Assembly: GCF_001550155.1 (NCBI RefSeq) | Contig: NZ_LRUF01000011.1 | Coordinates: 57,882 to 121,881 of the forward strand | Direction of reading: 5' to 3' | Source: Pseudoalteromonas arabiensis | Lineage (GTDB): Bacteria > Pseudomonadota > Gammaproteobacteria > Enterobacterales > Alteromonadaceae | Length of the DNA: 64,000 nt | Part shown: piece by piece, positions 47,886 to 56,411 of the stretch | Numbering within the stretch: the first letter of the stretch is position 1 | Layout of the letters: every line of letters begins with the position of its first letter | The notes under the pieces: model-generated | Told to the model about the DNA's origin: nothing | The model's database searches: none | Seen by the model: the letters and a program-made list of their open reading frames with translations, nothing else | Made by a program: the position numbers and the translations under genes

Positions 47886-49022
47886 ATGATGAAAAAACCA
47901 CCGATTATTTGGACCAATGTGTTATTTTTTAGCCTGACATTTTTGGCCGCCATTACACTTGTTCCTTGGTATGGATTTAGTTACGGATACACCACTGTGC
48001 AATGGATAGCTTTTGTTGCTTGCATGTTCTACGCAGGATTATCTATCACCGCAGGTTACCACCGCTTATGGGCACACAAAGCCTATGATGCACACCCTGT
48101 AATTGAATTTATATTCGCCTTGGGTGGTGCATTTGCGCTGCAAAATAGTGCGCTTCATTGGAGTAGCGACCACCGTATTCACCATGGTCAAGTTGATGAT
48201 CCAATCAAAGACCCTTATGCCGCAACAAATGGCTTTTGGTACAGCCATATAGGTTGGATGCTGCGAGACTATCAAGGAGAGGAATACGGAAATTATAGTA
48301 ATTGCCGTGACTTACAGAAAAATAAAGTCGTTATGTGGCAACACCGCCACTACATGAAATTAGTGTTAGCGACCAATATTGGAATTCCTCTTTTGCTTGG
48401 ATTAATGGTCGGTGATGTGTGGGGGATGTTACTACTTGCAGGGTTGTTACGTTTAGTATTAAGCCAGCATTTTACCTTTTTTATCAATTCAGTTGCCCAT
48501 ATATGGGGGTCTCGCCCATACACCGAAAAAAATACCGCACGCGATAATGGCTTTTTAGCGTTATTCACTTATGGTGAAGGCTATCATAATTTCCACCATA
48601 TTTTTGCCAGTGACTATCGCAATGGTATTAAATGGTATCACTATGACCCAACCAAGTGGATGATCCGCACGCTCGCATCTGTCGGTCTTGCATCAAAATT
48701 AAAACGTACACCGGTTGAGCGCATTGAAAAAGCCAAAGCAGAAACCTTGATGAATAAAACCCAAGGCCGTCTTGCAAAATTGCCTTTAGCGCAAGATAAG
48801 CTTACATTATTACAATCTGAGTACGATTTACTGCTGAAAAAGCTGCAACACTTCTGTGCCCTGCAAAAACGCGTGTTAGAAATCAAAAAGAATAACATGA
48901 TGAAACAATGCGAAAAATCAGCATTAATGACACAATATCATGAGCTTGAAGCCGCTTGGGAAAACCAAAAGCAGGCTTGGCTTGCACTAAATGCGAGGTT
49001 ATTAAAAGCCTCTTTTAGTTAA
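47886..49022 (+). CDS. Acyl-CoA/phospholipid delta-9 fatty acid desaturase
   Basis: A 378-residue membrane di-iron desaturase. The three histidine boxes are HRLWAH (59-64), HRIHH (96-100) and HNFHH (233-237), with four or so membrane helices. It introduces a cis double bond to adjust membrane fluidity and, by its operator, is controlled by FabR. The last 100 or so residues (about 276-378) form a charged, Leu/Lys-rich helical extension that looks like a coiled coil and is beyond the usual desaturase core. SthA starts 13 bases later and may share the transcript, linking NADPH supply to desaturation. Confidence 0.92.
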   Translation: MMKKPPIIWTNVLFFSLTFLAAITLVPWYGFSYGYTTVQWIAFVACMFYAGLSITAGYHRLWAHKAYDAHPVIEFIFALGGAFALQNSALHWSSDHRIHHGQVDDPIKDPYAATNGFWYSHIGWMLRDYQGEEYGNYSNCRDLQKNKVVMWQHRHYMKLVLATNIGIPLLLGLMVGDVWGMLLLAGLLRLVLSQHFTFFINSVAHIWGSRPYTEKNTARDNGFLALFTYGEGYHNFHHIFASDYRNGIKWYHYDPTKWMIRTLASVGLASKLKRTPVERIEKAKAETLMNKTQGRLAKLPLAQDKLTLLQSEYDLLLKKLQHFCALQKRVLEIKKNNMMKQCEKSALMTQYHELEAAWENQKQAWLALNARLLKASFS

Positions 49023-49035
49023 TATAGGAGCGGCT

Positions 49036-50466
49036 GTGGCCAAACAACAAGTAAAGCAAAAAGATACTCCATCTTATCAATATGATGCGATTATCATAGG
49101 GACAGGTCCTGGCGGTGAAGGTACCGCCATGAACCTTTCAAAGAGTAACAAAAAAGTCGCAGTTATTGAGCGCCAAGAAGCAGTAGGCGGAGGTTGTGTT
49201 CACTGGGGCACTATTCCATCAAAAGCCTTACGTCACTCAGTAAGCCGTTATATAGAATATAAAGCCAATCCTTTGTTTAATATCAGTGAACGTCCGAACC
49301 GCCTCACTTTTCCTGATATTTTGCGTCACGCTAGTAATGTCATATCTAAGCAGTCAAGTTTACGTAGTAGCTTTTATGACCGTAACCGCATTCATATGTA
49401 TCAAGGTGATGCTGAGTTTGTTGACAAGCACACAGTAAAGATTACACACCTTGATGGTTCGCACGAAACACTTACCGCGCAAACAATTGTCATTGCTACA
49501 GGCTCTCGCCCATATCGTCCACCTGGCGTTGACTTTAATCATGCACGTATTTACGACAGTGACACGATTTTAGGCCTTGAACATGACCCACACCGTGTAC
49601 TAATTTATGGTGCAGGTGTGATTGGCTGTGAATACGCCTCTATTTTTAAAGGTTTAGGCGCAAAAGTTGACCTAGTGAATACCCGCGATCGCTTACTCGC
49701 CTTTATGGATGCAGAAATTTCCGATGCACTAAGCTATCACTTTTGGAACAGCGGTATCGTTATTCGTCATAACGAAGAATTTGATAGAGTAGAAACTCGC
49801 GATGATTGTGTTGTGATGCACTTAAAATCAGGCAAGCGAGTTAAAGCAGACTGTATTTTATTTGCCAATGGTCGAACGGGTAACACCGATACATTAAACC
49901 TTGATGCTATTGGCCTAAAAGCAGATGGTCGTGGCCAGCTAAAAGTGAATGAAACTTACCAAACAGAAGTCGATAACATTTATGCTGTTGGTGATGTTAT
50001 TGGCTATCCAAGCCTTGCTAGTGCGGCATTTGATCAAGGCCGAATCGCCGCTGATGCTATTGCCTGTGGTAACTGCGAAGAAAAATTGATTATTGATATA
50101 CCCGCAGGGATTTATACTATTCCTGAAATGAGCTCAGTGGGTAAAACCGAACAAGAGCTCACCGCAGCTAAAATTCCATACGAAGTGGGTCGTGCCCAAT
50201 TTAAACATTTAGCGCGTGCACAAATAGCAGGCACTGAAGTAGGTAGTTTAAAGATTTTATTCCATGTTGATACCAAGGAAGTGCTCGGCGTGCATTGCTT
50301 TGGCGAGCGTGCCTCTGAAATCGTTCATATCGGCCAAGCGATTATGGAACAAAAGAACGGCGGCAATAACATTGATTACTTTGTGAATACCACGTTTAAC
50401 TACCCAACCATGGCAGAAGCCTACCGAGTCGCGGCATTAAATGGTTTAAATCGTTTGTTTAAGTAA
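49036..50466 (+). CDS. sthA: Soluble pyridine nucleotide transhydrogenase
   Basis: A 476-residue FAD flavoprotein that exchanges reducing equivalents between NADPH and NAD. FAD-binding [15 protein letters not shown] is at the start. The usual disulfide site reads [16 protein letters not shown], with the second cysteine replaced, as is normal for SthA. The NAD-binding [15 protein letters not shown] and the C-terminal dimerization domain are intact. It starts with GTG after TAGGAGCGGCT. Confidence 0.96.
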   Translation: MAKQQVKQKDTPSYQYDAIIIGTGPGGEGTAMNLSKSNKKVAVIERQEAVGGGCVHWGTIPSKALRHSVSRYIEYKANPLFNISERPNRLTFPDILRHASNVISKQSSLRSSFYDRNRIHMYQGDAEFVDKHTVKITHLDGSHETLTAQTIVIATGSRPYRPPGVDFNHARIYDSDTILGLEHDPHRVLIYGAGVIGCEYASIFKGLGAKVDLVNTRDRLLAFMDAEISDALSYHFWNSGIVIRHNEEFDRVETRDDCVVMHLKSGKRVKADCILFANGRTGNTDTLNLDAIGLKADGRGQLKVNETYQTEVDNIYAVGDVIGYPSLASAAFDQGRIAADAIACGNCEEKLIIDIPAGIYTIPEMSSVGKTEQELTAAKIPYEVGRAQFKHLARAQIAGTEVGSLKILFHVDTKEVLGVHCFGERASEIVHIGQAIMEQKNGGNNIDYFVNTTFNYPTMAEAYRVAALNGLNRLFK

Positions 50467-50467
50467 C

Positions 50468-50496
50468 AAAAAGCCCGCTTAATGCGGGCTTTTTTT
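50468..50496. terminator. Bidirectional terminator between sthA and hemE
   Basis: AAAAAGCCCGC-TTAAT-GCGGGCTTTTTTT: an 11-bp stem with A- and T-tracts on both sides, two bases after the sthA stop and before the hemE stop. It should serve both convergent genes. Confidence 0.92.
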
Positions 50497-50512
50497 GTCA
50501 TTCGCTTTTAGC

Positions 50513-51577
50513 TTATTTGTGATACTTAGCGCTGAACTCATGCACTGCGTTAATAAACACACCCGCATTTTCAGGGTCAACATCTGGTGTAATACCGTGA
50601 CCTAAGTTGAACACATGACCAGAGCCTGTACCAAAGTCTTCTAGAATAGTCGCGACTTCTTGACGAATACGCTCAGGCGTACCATGTAGCATGGCAGGGT
50701 CCATGTTACCTTGTAGTGCTACATTATCACCAACACGACGCTTAGCATCACCAATATTAATTGTCCAATCTAGACCTACTGCATCACAGCCCGTTGCTGC
50801 GATTGCTTCAATCCACTGACCGCCATTTTTAGTAAATAACGTCACTGGCACTTTACGGCCATCATGCTCGCGAATTAAGCCATCAACAATCTTATGCATG
50901 TATTGTAATGAAAACTCATTGTAATCACGTGGGCTTAATACTCCACCCCATGAGTCAAATACCATTAACGATTGCGCACCCGCTTTTACTTGCGCGTTTA
51001 AATAGTCAATGACTGAGTCAGCTAATTTATCAAGTAATAAGTGCAGTGTTTGCGGCTCAGCAAACGCCATTTTCTTGATTTTACCGAATGTTTTACTGCT
51101 ACCACCTTCAACCATGTATGTGGCAAGTGTCCAAGGTGACCCAGAGAAACCAATCAGTGGTACTTCACCTTTTAGTTCGCGACGAATCGTGCTTACCGCA
51201 TTCATCACATAACCAAGCTCATCAGTTGGATCGATATTTGGGATTTTTTTAACATCAGCTAAAGAAGAAATCGGACGTTCAAATTTAGGACCTTCACCCG
51301 TTTCAAAATAAAGACCTAAGCCCATTGCATCTGGAATAGTTAAAATATCACTAAATAGAATTGCAGCATCAAGCGGATAACGACGTAAAGGCTGTAACGT
51401 TACTTCACAAGCAAGTTCAGCGTTTTTACATAAACTCATAAAGTCGCCTGCTTGGGCACGTGTAGCACGGTACTCAGGTAAATAACGGCCAGCTTGGCGC
51501 ATCATCCATACCGGAGTGACATCAACAGGTTGTTTTTGTAGTGCACGTAAATAACGGTCGTTTTTTAATTCGCTCAT
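50513..51577 (-). CDS. hemE: Uroporphyrinogen decarboxylase
   Basis: A 354-residue heme-pathway enzyme that converts uroporphyrinogen III to coproporphyrinogen [19 protein letters not shown] near the start and the [17 protein letters not shown] block are diagnostic; [15 protein letters not shown] lies near the end. A longer frame begins at 51628, but ATG at 51577 gives the family N-terminus [10 protein letters not shown]. Adjacent to rsd, as in E. coli. Confidence 0.98.
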   Translation of the reverse strand: MSELKNDRYLRALQKQPVDVTPVWMMRQAGRYLPEYRATRAQAGDFMSLCKNAELACEVTLQPLRRYPLDAAILFSDILTIPDAMGLGLYFETGEGPKFERPISSLADVKKIPNIDPTDELGYVMNAVSTIRRELKGEVPLIGFSGSPWTLATYMVEGGSSKTFGKIKKMAFAEPQTLHLLLDKLADSVIDYLNAQVKAGAQSLMVFDSWGGVLSPRDYNEFSLQYMHKIVDGLIREHDGRKVPVTLFTKNGGQWIEAIAATGCDAVGLDWTINIGDAKRRVGDNVALQGNMDPAMLHGTPERIRQEVATILEDFGTGSGHVFNLGHGITPDVDPENAGVFINAVHEFSAKYHK

Positions 51578-51753
51578 GCGTATAGGTCCTAGAACTGAAT
51601 GAAATTTTGCTGGTGATTGTATCACCATATTACGCGACCCACTATGGATAGATAACCAAGCCTAGATATAGATCACGATTTTTAAACTTACTCCATCAAA
51701 CAGAACAGGCTTTATACGAAAAAAAATATTTTTAAAACTTTTCATTAATAAAT

Positions 51754-51782
51754 TTGCAACAAAGAAAAAAGCTTGGTATAAC
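51754..51782 (+). promoter_or_regulatory. Sigma-70-like promoter of the candidate small RNA
   Basis: TTGCAA (51754-51759) and TATAAC (51777-51782) at 17-bp spacing; the -10 is 5/6 to consensus. The predicted start is near 51789. Confidence 0.6.
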
Positions 51783-51788
51783 TTATCC

Positions 51789-51915
51789 CGCGTTAACAAA
51801 AACAATAATAAAAATCTTATAACAATAAGAACAAAAATCTTCCCATAACAATAAGAAAGCTTGTTTTAACAAGTCTAGAAAAAGAATTAAACCACCAATT
51901 TTGGTGGTTTTTTCT
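51789..51915 (+). ncRNA. Candidate small RNA between hemE and rsd
   Basis: A segment of about 127 bases runs from the predicted promoter start to an intrinsic terminator. It has no ATG and no convincing frame. It holds two tandem imperfect repeats (51811-51833 and 51834-51859) sharing AAAATCTT and ATAACAATAAGAA; the first can fold as TCTTAT-AACA-ATAAGA. The A-rich ARN-type stretches and the U-rich tail would suit Hfq binding. It is not a match to Spot 42 or CsrB-type RNAs (no GGA motifs). An untranslated leader of rsd is the alternative, but the terminator lies about 270 bases before rsd. Confidence 0.5.
51889..51913 (+). terminator. Intrinsic terminator of the candidate small RNA
   Basis: AAACCACC-AATTTT-GGTGGTTT followed by TTTCTTTTCT. 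Canonical stem and U-tract on the plus strand. Confidence 0.85.
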
Positions 51916-52137
51916 TTTCTGAATCATTGATTTATACAATCACCTCAGTATTTTCAACGTTAAAAATTAACACTAGTAGTTTTTAATTATTTCCCATACA
52001 CTGCTGTTAAAGCAAAATTGACCTAACCTATTACGACACGCATTTTCATATAACAATATGCTGTCTTGTGTTTCTAGGTTGGCTTTTAACAGTTTGTTGT
52101 AACTAAGCACGAAGAATTAGTTGATCTTTGTGTCATA

Positions 52138-52161
52138 TTTCCTTTTTATATAAAAAGGAAA
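52138..52161 (+). promoter_or_regulatory. Perfect 24-bp palindrome in the rsd leader
   Basis: TTTCCTTTTTAT / ATAAAAAGGAAA is a perfect 12+12 inverted repeat ending 23 bases before the rsd ATG and about ten bases before its GAGGAG ribosome-binding site. It may be an mRNA hairpin affecting stability or an operator. Confidence 0.5.
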
Positions 52162-52184
52162 CCAACTCAGCGAGGAGATGAAAT

Positions 52185-52655
52185 ATGCTGACGCGTTTGG
52201 AAAAAGCTCAACAAAAATGGGGTGGAAGCCACTCTGTTATCGATAAGTGGCTCACAGAGCGCCAAGAATTACTTGTGCTATTCTGTCGTATAGCGGGCTT
52301 TTCACCGTATGAAAAGAAAGATCACGCCCTTCCAGATCAACTACAAATCCAAAATTTTTGTCAAATTTTAATGGACTACTTATCTGCTGGTCATTTTGAA
52401 ATTTACGATGACATTGCAAAAGCATGTGAAGAGAAAGGCCCAGAAAGCCAAAAGCTTGCCAGTGCGCTTTATCCACGTATTTCAGAAACAACTGACATCG
52501 CACTCGACTTTAACGATAAATATGCTGAAGTAGATAAAGATGATTTACTGGATGAGTTTGATAAAGACTTATCTGCCCTAGGCGAAGCACTTGAGCTACG
52601 CTTTGAATTAGAAGATGAGTTAATCGATAACTTATATTCAAATCATACTAGCTAG
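52185..52655 (+). CDS. rsd: Rsd/AlgQ family regulator of sigma D
   Basis: A 156-residue all-helical protein of the Rsd/AlgQ family. The N-terminal block MLTRLEKAQQKWGGSHSVID and WLTERQELLVLFCRIAG are characteristic; Rsd sequesters sigma-70 and favours alternative sigma factors in stationary phase. GAGGAG precedes the ATG. Position beside hemE matches E. coli. Confidence 0.95.
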   Translation: MLTRLEKAQQKWGGSHSVIDKWLTERQELLVLFCRIAGFSPYEKKDHALPDQLQIQNFCQILMDYLSAGHFEIYDDIAKACEEKGPESQKLASALYPRISETTDIALDFNDKYAEVDKDDLLDEFDKDLSALGEALELRFELEDELIDNLYSNHTS

Positions 52656-52668
52656 TGCAACTTCACAG

Positions 52669-52692
52669 CAGCAGAGAGTAAATTCTCTGCTG
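52669..52692 (+). terminator. Terminator after rsd
   Basis: CAGCAGAGA-GTAAAT-TCTCTGCTG, a 9-bp stem 14 bases after the rsd stop, followed by AATGCCTCTTTTT. The T-run is offset, so strength is uncertain. Confidence 0.65.
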
Positions 52693-52801
52693 AATGCCTC
52701 TTTTTGCCTTCCTTTAAAGAATCAATTATTCCATCAAAACAAAAATATTTGAAATAAATATTTAGATGCGATACTCATACTATAAAAACATGAGGTTCGC
52801 C

Positions 52802-53848
52802 ATGCATAAACGGTCATTTTTAAAGTCACTTTCAATCCTTGCAGCAGCTGCAAGCCTAACATCAACTCCCTTAATGGCCGCACAGAATAGCAGTGGCCAC
52901 ACTTTAATTAAGCCAAAAGCACTTACAAAGGGAGGCACTATCGGTGTCTGTAGTCCTGCTGCGGCAACCGCCGAACATGCTGACATCATACTAGCAAAAG
53001 GGGTGATTGAAGCACTGGGTTATAAAGCAAGGCTGGCGCCTAATATTCTGGCAAGACGAGGGCATTTAGCTGGAACAGATGCCATGCGAGCCAACGATCT
53101 AAATAACTTGTTTAGCGATACGGATGTCAGTGCTATTTTTTGTTTGCGTGGTGGTTCAGGTGCAGCCCGTATTTTACCTTTGCTCGACTACACCATGATC
53201 CGCAACAACCCTAAGCCGCTCATGGGCTACTCAGATATCACCGCTTTACATAACGCACTGCTTGCCAAAACTGGCATGATTAGTTTTCATGGTCCGAACG
53301 CATCTAGTGAATGGAATCCATTTCATGTAGAGCAATTTAAAAGCCTGTTCGAAGCACGAAAGCACATGCATTATCAAAATTTACCCAAAGCAGACGATGA
53401 GCTGGTAAATACCAAGTACCTGACTCAAACTATCACACCTGGTAAGGCGACGGGTCGCTTAATCGGTGGAAACTTGACAGTACTCACCGCTTTGGCCGGT
53501 TCTGATTACCTTCCCGACTTTAACGGGGCCATTTTGTTTTTAGAAGATATTGATGAAGCACCGTATCGAATTGACCGTATGATGAGCACATTAAAGCTCA
53601 TGGGTGCACTTGATAAGATTGCGGGTTTTGTATTTGGTGATTGTAATGAGTGCAAGCCAAGTCGTGGTTATGGCTCGTTAACACTTGATGATATTTTTGC
53701 AGATTATATTAAACCATTAGGCATTCCCGCTTATCGCGGTGCAATGATAGGCCATATTAAACGCCAATTTATTTTACCTGTGGGTGCGTTAATTGAACTT
53801 GATGCTAACAAGGGTACGCTAAAAATGAGGGAAACTGTATTTAGCTAG
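52802..53848 (+). CDS. S66 family LD-carboxypeptidase with signal peptide
   Basis: A 348-residue S66 peptidase homologue; the family trims the D-Ala from muropeptides during peptidoglycan recycling. The likely nucleophile Ser is in MGYSDITALHNALL; acidic and histidine partners fit FLEDIDEAPYRIDRM and MIGHIKRQFILP. An N-terminal signal peptide is present (KRSFLKSLSILAAAASL with MAA near the cleavage site), and KRSFLK resembles a variant Tat motif. E. coli LdcA is cytosolic, so export is unusual. ATG at 52802 has GAGG six bases upstream; earlier ATGs at 52766 and 52790 do not. Confidence 0.9.
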   Translation: MHKRSFLKSLSILAAAASLTSTPLMAAQNSSGHTLIKPKALTKGGTIGVCSPAAATAEHADIILAKGVIEALGYKARLAPNILARRGHLAGTDAMRANDLNNLFSDTDVSAIFCLRGGSGAARILPLLDYTMIRNNPKPLMGYSDITALHNALLAKTGMISFHGPNASSEWNPFHVEQFKSLFEARKHMHYQNLPKADDELVNTKYLTQTITPGKATGRLIGGNLTVLTALAGSDYLPDFNGAILFLEDIDEAPYRIDRMMSTLKLMGALDKIAGFVFGDCNECKPSRGYGSLTLDDIFADYIKPLGIPAYRGAMIGHIKRQFILPVGALIELDANKGTLKMRETVFS

Positions 53849-53865
53849 ATGAGTGAAGTACAAAA

Positions 53866-53887
53866 AAAAGGGCCATGAGGCCCTTTT
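53866..53887. terminator. Bidirectional terminator
   Basis: AAAAGGGCC-ATGA-GGCCCTTTT between the convergent S66 and FKBP genes, with A-run on one side and T-run on the other. Confidence 0.88.
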
Positions 53888-53902
53888 CTTCTGAGTAATA
53901 AA

Positions 53903-54658
53903 TTACTCTGCAGCAGCTGCTTTTTCTTCGTCTTGGATTTCAAGTAATTCTACTTCAAAAACCAATGTTGAATTAGCAGGGATCTTACCAAGATCACGCT
54001 CGCCGTATGCAAGTTCAGATGGGATTGTGAACTTGTATTTAGAGCCAACTGGCATTAATTGTAAACCTTCAGTCCAACCTGGGATCACACGATTAAGTGG
54101 GAAAGTTGTAGGTTCGTTACGTGAGTATGAGCTATCAAACTCAGTGCCATCAAGTAAAGTACCTTTGTAATGTACTTTTACAACGTCAGTTGCTACTGGT
54201 TTTTCGCCTTCACCTTCAGTGATCACTTCGTACTGTAAGCCAGACTCAGTAACAGTAACACCTTCTTTCTTCGCGTTTTCAGCTAAGAACTTTTCACCTT
54301 CAGCTTTGCTTTTTTCAGCTTCTACTTTTGCTTTTTCTTCTTGCTTAGTACGCATGCTTTGATCAAGTGCAGTTAACACTTCACGAATTTTTTCATCGTC
54401 TAGTTTAGCGTTACCAGCAAGGGCATCTTCAAAGCCACGCTTTAATAGCGCTTCGTCTAACTCAATACCTAGCTCTTTTTTATCAGCTAAATCTTGGTTT
54501 AAGAAGTTACCAACAGATGCACCGATACCGTAGGCTTGTTGTTGTGCTTCAGTCTCTAGTTTAACTTCAGCTTGCTGTTCTTTTTTTGCTTCTTGATTAC
54601 AAGCTGTTAGCGCTAAAACTGACGCTGCAATCAATGACAATTTAATCGTCTTTCTCAT
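53903..54658 (-). CDS. fkpA: FKBP-type peptidyl-prolyl cis-trans isomerase (FkpA-like)
   Basis: A 251-residue periplasmic folding catalyst. The signal ends with LTACNQE, a lipobox, so it may be a lipoprotein. An N-terminal helical dimerization domain (about 35-125) is followed by the FKBP domain (about 145-240) with VKVHYKGTLLDGTEFDSS, VIPGWTEGLQLMPVGSKY and IPANSTLVFEVELL. The frame extends to 54676, but ATG at 54658 starts the signal peptide. Adjacent to slyX as in E. coli, though a WD40 gene is inserted here. Confidence 0.94.
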   Translation of the reverse strand: MRKTIKLSLIAASVLALTACNQEAKKEQQAEVKLETEAQQQAYGIGASVGNFLNQDLADKKELGIELDEALLKRGFEDALAGNAKLDDEKIREVLTALDQSMRTKQEEKAKVEAEKSKAEGEKFLAENAKKEGVTVTESGLQYEVITEGEGEKPVATDVVKVHYKGTLLDGTEFDSSYSRNEPTTFPLNRVIPGWTEGLQLMPVGSKYKFTIPSELAYGERDLGKIPANSTLVFEVELLEIQDEEKAAAAE

Positions 54659-54861
54659 TTTATATCTCCGACACACTTTGCAGTTGTCAATTATTGTATT
54701 ATTACTAGTTAAAGGTTAACGACCTATTATGGTAGGCTGCTTGTCTAATAACTAAACTTTATGCAAACGCATAATCTAGTGATTAGACTAACAACCTTGG
54801 CTTTTAACGAGCCCTAGTCTAACCTCTCAATCACTAAGAGTTAAGGGGAAATACCTGTAAT

Positions 54862-55860
54862 ATGTCGATATTTCGTACTTTTTTATATCTACTAAGCTTT
54901 GGCTTAGTTGTTGCGTGCACTGAGCAACATGAGCAATCCGCTGAACGATATGAACATGCGGCTAAAGGTGCGTTTGCATCTGCTCTTTCGCATGATGGCA
55001 AATACAGCTTGATCTCATCAATACACCATGGGGTCGCGCTGTGGGATAATCAACAGCAGGTATTAAAATACCAATGGTTTCAACAACAAGCTCAAGATAG
55101 CCTTGTGCATACAGTGGCAATCTCTTACGACAATAGCCATGCAGTCACCGCTGAAAAGTCCACATTTGCAGTATGGGACATTAGCACCGGTGAAAACACG
55201 GGCTACTATAAAATACATGCCTCAACAATTAGAGATATCGCCATAAGTAACCAAGGGCGTAGCGTTTTATATGGCCGCGCCGACGGTGTAGTCGTTTACC
55301 TCGACTTAGAAACCGGAAGGCGTATAGAGTTCCTCGGTCATCAAGAAAAAGTCAACGTTGTTGATCTATCTCCCAATGGCCACTATGCAATTAGTGGCTC
55401 AAATGATTACGTAGCTTACTTTTGGGATACTCGCACAGGGCAAGTAATCCACCGCTTTAATCACCCGACTCGTGTCACTCAGGTTGCGCTTGATCCACAG
55501 GGTCGATATGCATTTACAGCAGATAGTATGAAGCAAGCAAATGTATGGCAACTGACTACAGGTGATCTTGTTAGCAAACTGGCGTATATTGCGCGTCAGA
55601 AAATTTTTACCGCCGTGCGCTTTAATGATCAAGGCACCTTAATTGCAACCGGTTCACCGAATCGACTCGTGGATTTATGGCAACTGGACTCTGGTAAAAA
55701 ATTACAAACGTGGCAAGTACTCCCTCGTGAAGGCAGTCGCCCAAAATCAGCCGTGGTGTTAGATGTTGCGTTTACAGATAACAACCAAGCGTTATTAACC
55801 GAAAGCTCCAGCGGATTCGCTGAAAGTTTTAATTTAAGAGAATCGAATGAATACAATTGA
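54862..55860 (+). CDS. WD40-repeat lipoprotein
   Basis: A 332-residue lipoprotein with lipobox LVVAC near residue 19. The mature chain is a beta-propeller of WD40-like repeats: VALWDNQQ, FAVWDISTGENTG, FWDTRTGQVIH, VWQLTTGDLVS and LWQLDSGKKLQ mark blade ends at about 40-residue intervals. It should be a protein-interaction scaffold on the periplasmic face of a membrane. Its 3' end overlaps slyX by 14 bases, so they are likely translated from one message. Partner unknown. Confidence 0.88.
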   Translation: MSIFRTFLYLLSFGLVVACTEQHEQSAERYEHAAKGAFASALSHDGKYSLISSIHHGVALWDNQQQVLKYQWFQQQAQDSLVHTVAISYDNSHAVTAEKSTFAVWDISTGENTGYYKIHASTIRDIAISNQGRSVLYGRADGVVVYLDLETGRRIEFLGHQEKVNVVDLSPNGHYAISGSNDYVAYFWDTRTGQVIHRFNHPTRVTQVALDPQGRYAFTADSMKQANVWQLTTGDLVSKLAYIARQKIFTAVRFNDQGTLIATGSPNRLVDLWQLDSGKKLQTWQVLPREGSRPKSAVVLDVAFTDNNQALLTESSSGFAESFNLRESNEYN

Positions 55861-56059
55861 AGATCGTCTCATGGAACTTGAAGCGAAAGTCGCCTTTCAA
55901 GATGAAACAATTGAAATATTGAATGATGAGCTTAAAGCGCACCAACAGCAATTGGCAAAAATGAAGCGCCAAACCGAGTTGCTCGCAGAAAAAATTAAAG
56001 AGGCGCAACAGCCTTCTCTTATGTCACAGTTACAAGAGCCGCCTCCGCCACATTACTAA
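55847..56059 (+). CDS. slyX: SlyX family protein
   Basis: A 70-residue coiled-coil protein: MEDR-like start, LEAKVAFQDETIEILNDEL heptads and the PPPPHY C-terminal end typical of SlyX. Function is not established. It starts inside the WD40 gene. Confidence 0.95.
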   Translation: MNTIEDRLMELEAKVAFQDETIEILNDELKAHQQQLAKMKRQTELLAEKIKEAQQPSLMSQLQEPPPPHY

Positions 56060-56078
56060 GCATACAATAATGGCCGGG

Positions 56079-56282
56079 TTAATCACCCGGCTTAAATACC
56101 CCAATTACCTGTTCAAATTGACGTGTTGAAGCTTGCACAGCTTTCTCTGGCTGGGTCATTTTATGGCCACACTGTACACACTCCACTTTTTCGACATCAT
56201 GCTCTTTATAAAGCATCATGGTATCCATAGCCCCACATTCTGGGCATGACGCACCAGCAATAAAGCGTTTTTTTTGTCTCAT
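56079..56282 (-). CDS. yheV: YheV family zinc-ribbon protein
   Basis: A 67-residue protein with two CXXC pairs (CPEC and CVQC), a zinc ribbon, preceded by KKRFIAGA. The YheV family is conserved near slyX and yheS. Function unknown; nucleic-acid binding is possible. Confidence 0.92.
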   Translation of the reverse strand: MRQKKRFIAGASCPECGAMDTMMLYKEHDVEKVECVQCGHKMTQPEKAVQASTRQFEQVIGVFKPGD

Positions 56283-56411
56283 AAGTGATCTCCCGTGGCA
56301 TGTAGGCCGCTATTTTAGCCTAATAATTCTCTGTTTGATACGATTGCGAAGCCTTATAGGATCCGTGTTATGATAACGCAACTTAACTAGGACTCAGCAT
56401 AGTATTTTTCA

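Larger units (their letters stand above)
51578..52184. other. Long intergenic region between hemE and rsd
   Basis: A 607-base gap. Its left part must hold the hemE promoter on the minus strand. The middle holds a sigma-70-like promoter, a repeat-bearing segment without ATG codons and a strong terminator (candidate small RNA, 51789-51915). The right part holds the rsd leader with a 24-bp palindrome. I see no further coding frame. Confidence 0.6.

Noticed and set aside
49036..50466. Missing second redox cysteine in SthA as a defect
   Set aside because: Soluble transhydrogenases normally lack the second cysteine of the disulfide seen in related flavoproteins.
51811..51859. Two tandem repeats considered as a CRISPR remnant
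   Set aside because: Only two short imperfect copies without spacer regularity, no cas genes, and the repeats sit inside a promoter-terminator unit.
54783..54823. Inverted repeat TTAGACTA / TAGTCTAA upstream of the WD40 gene
   Set aside because: The 8-bp arms are separated by about 25 bases, with no clear promoter relation; chance occurrence in AT-rich sequence is likely.
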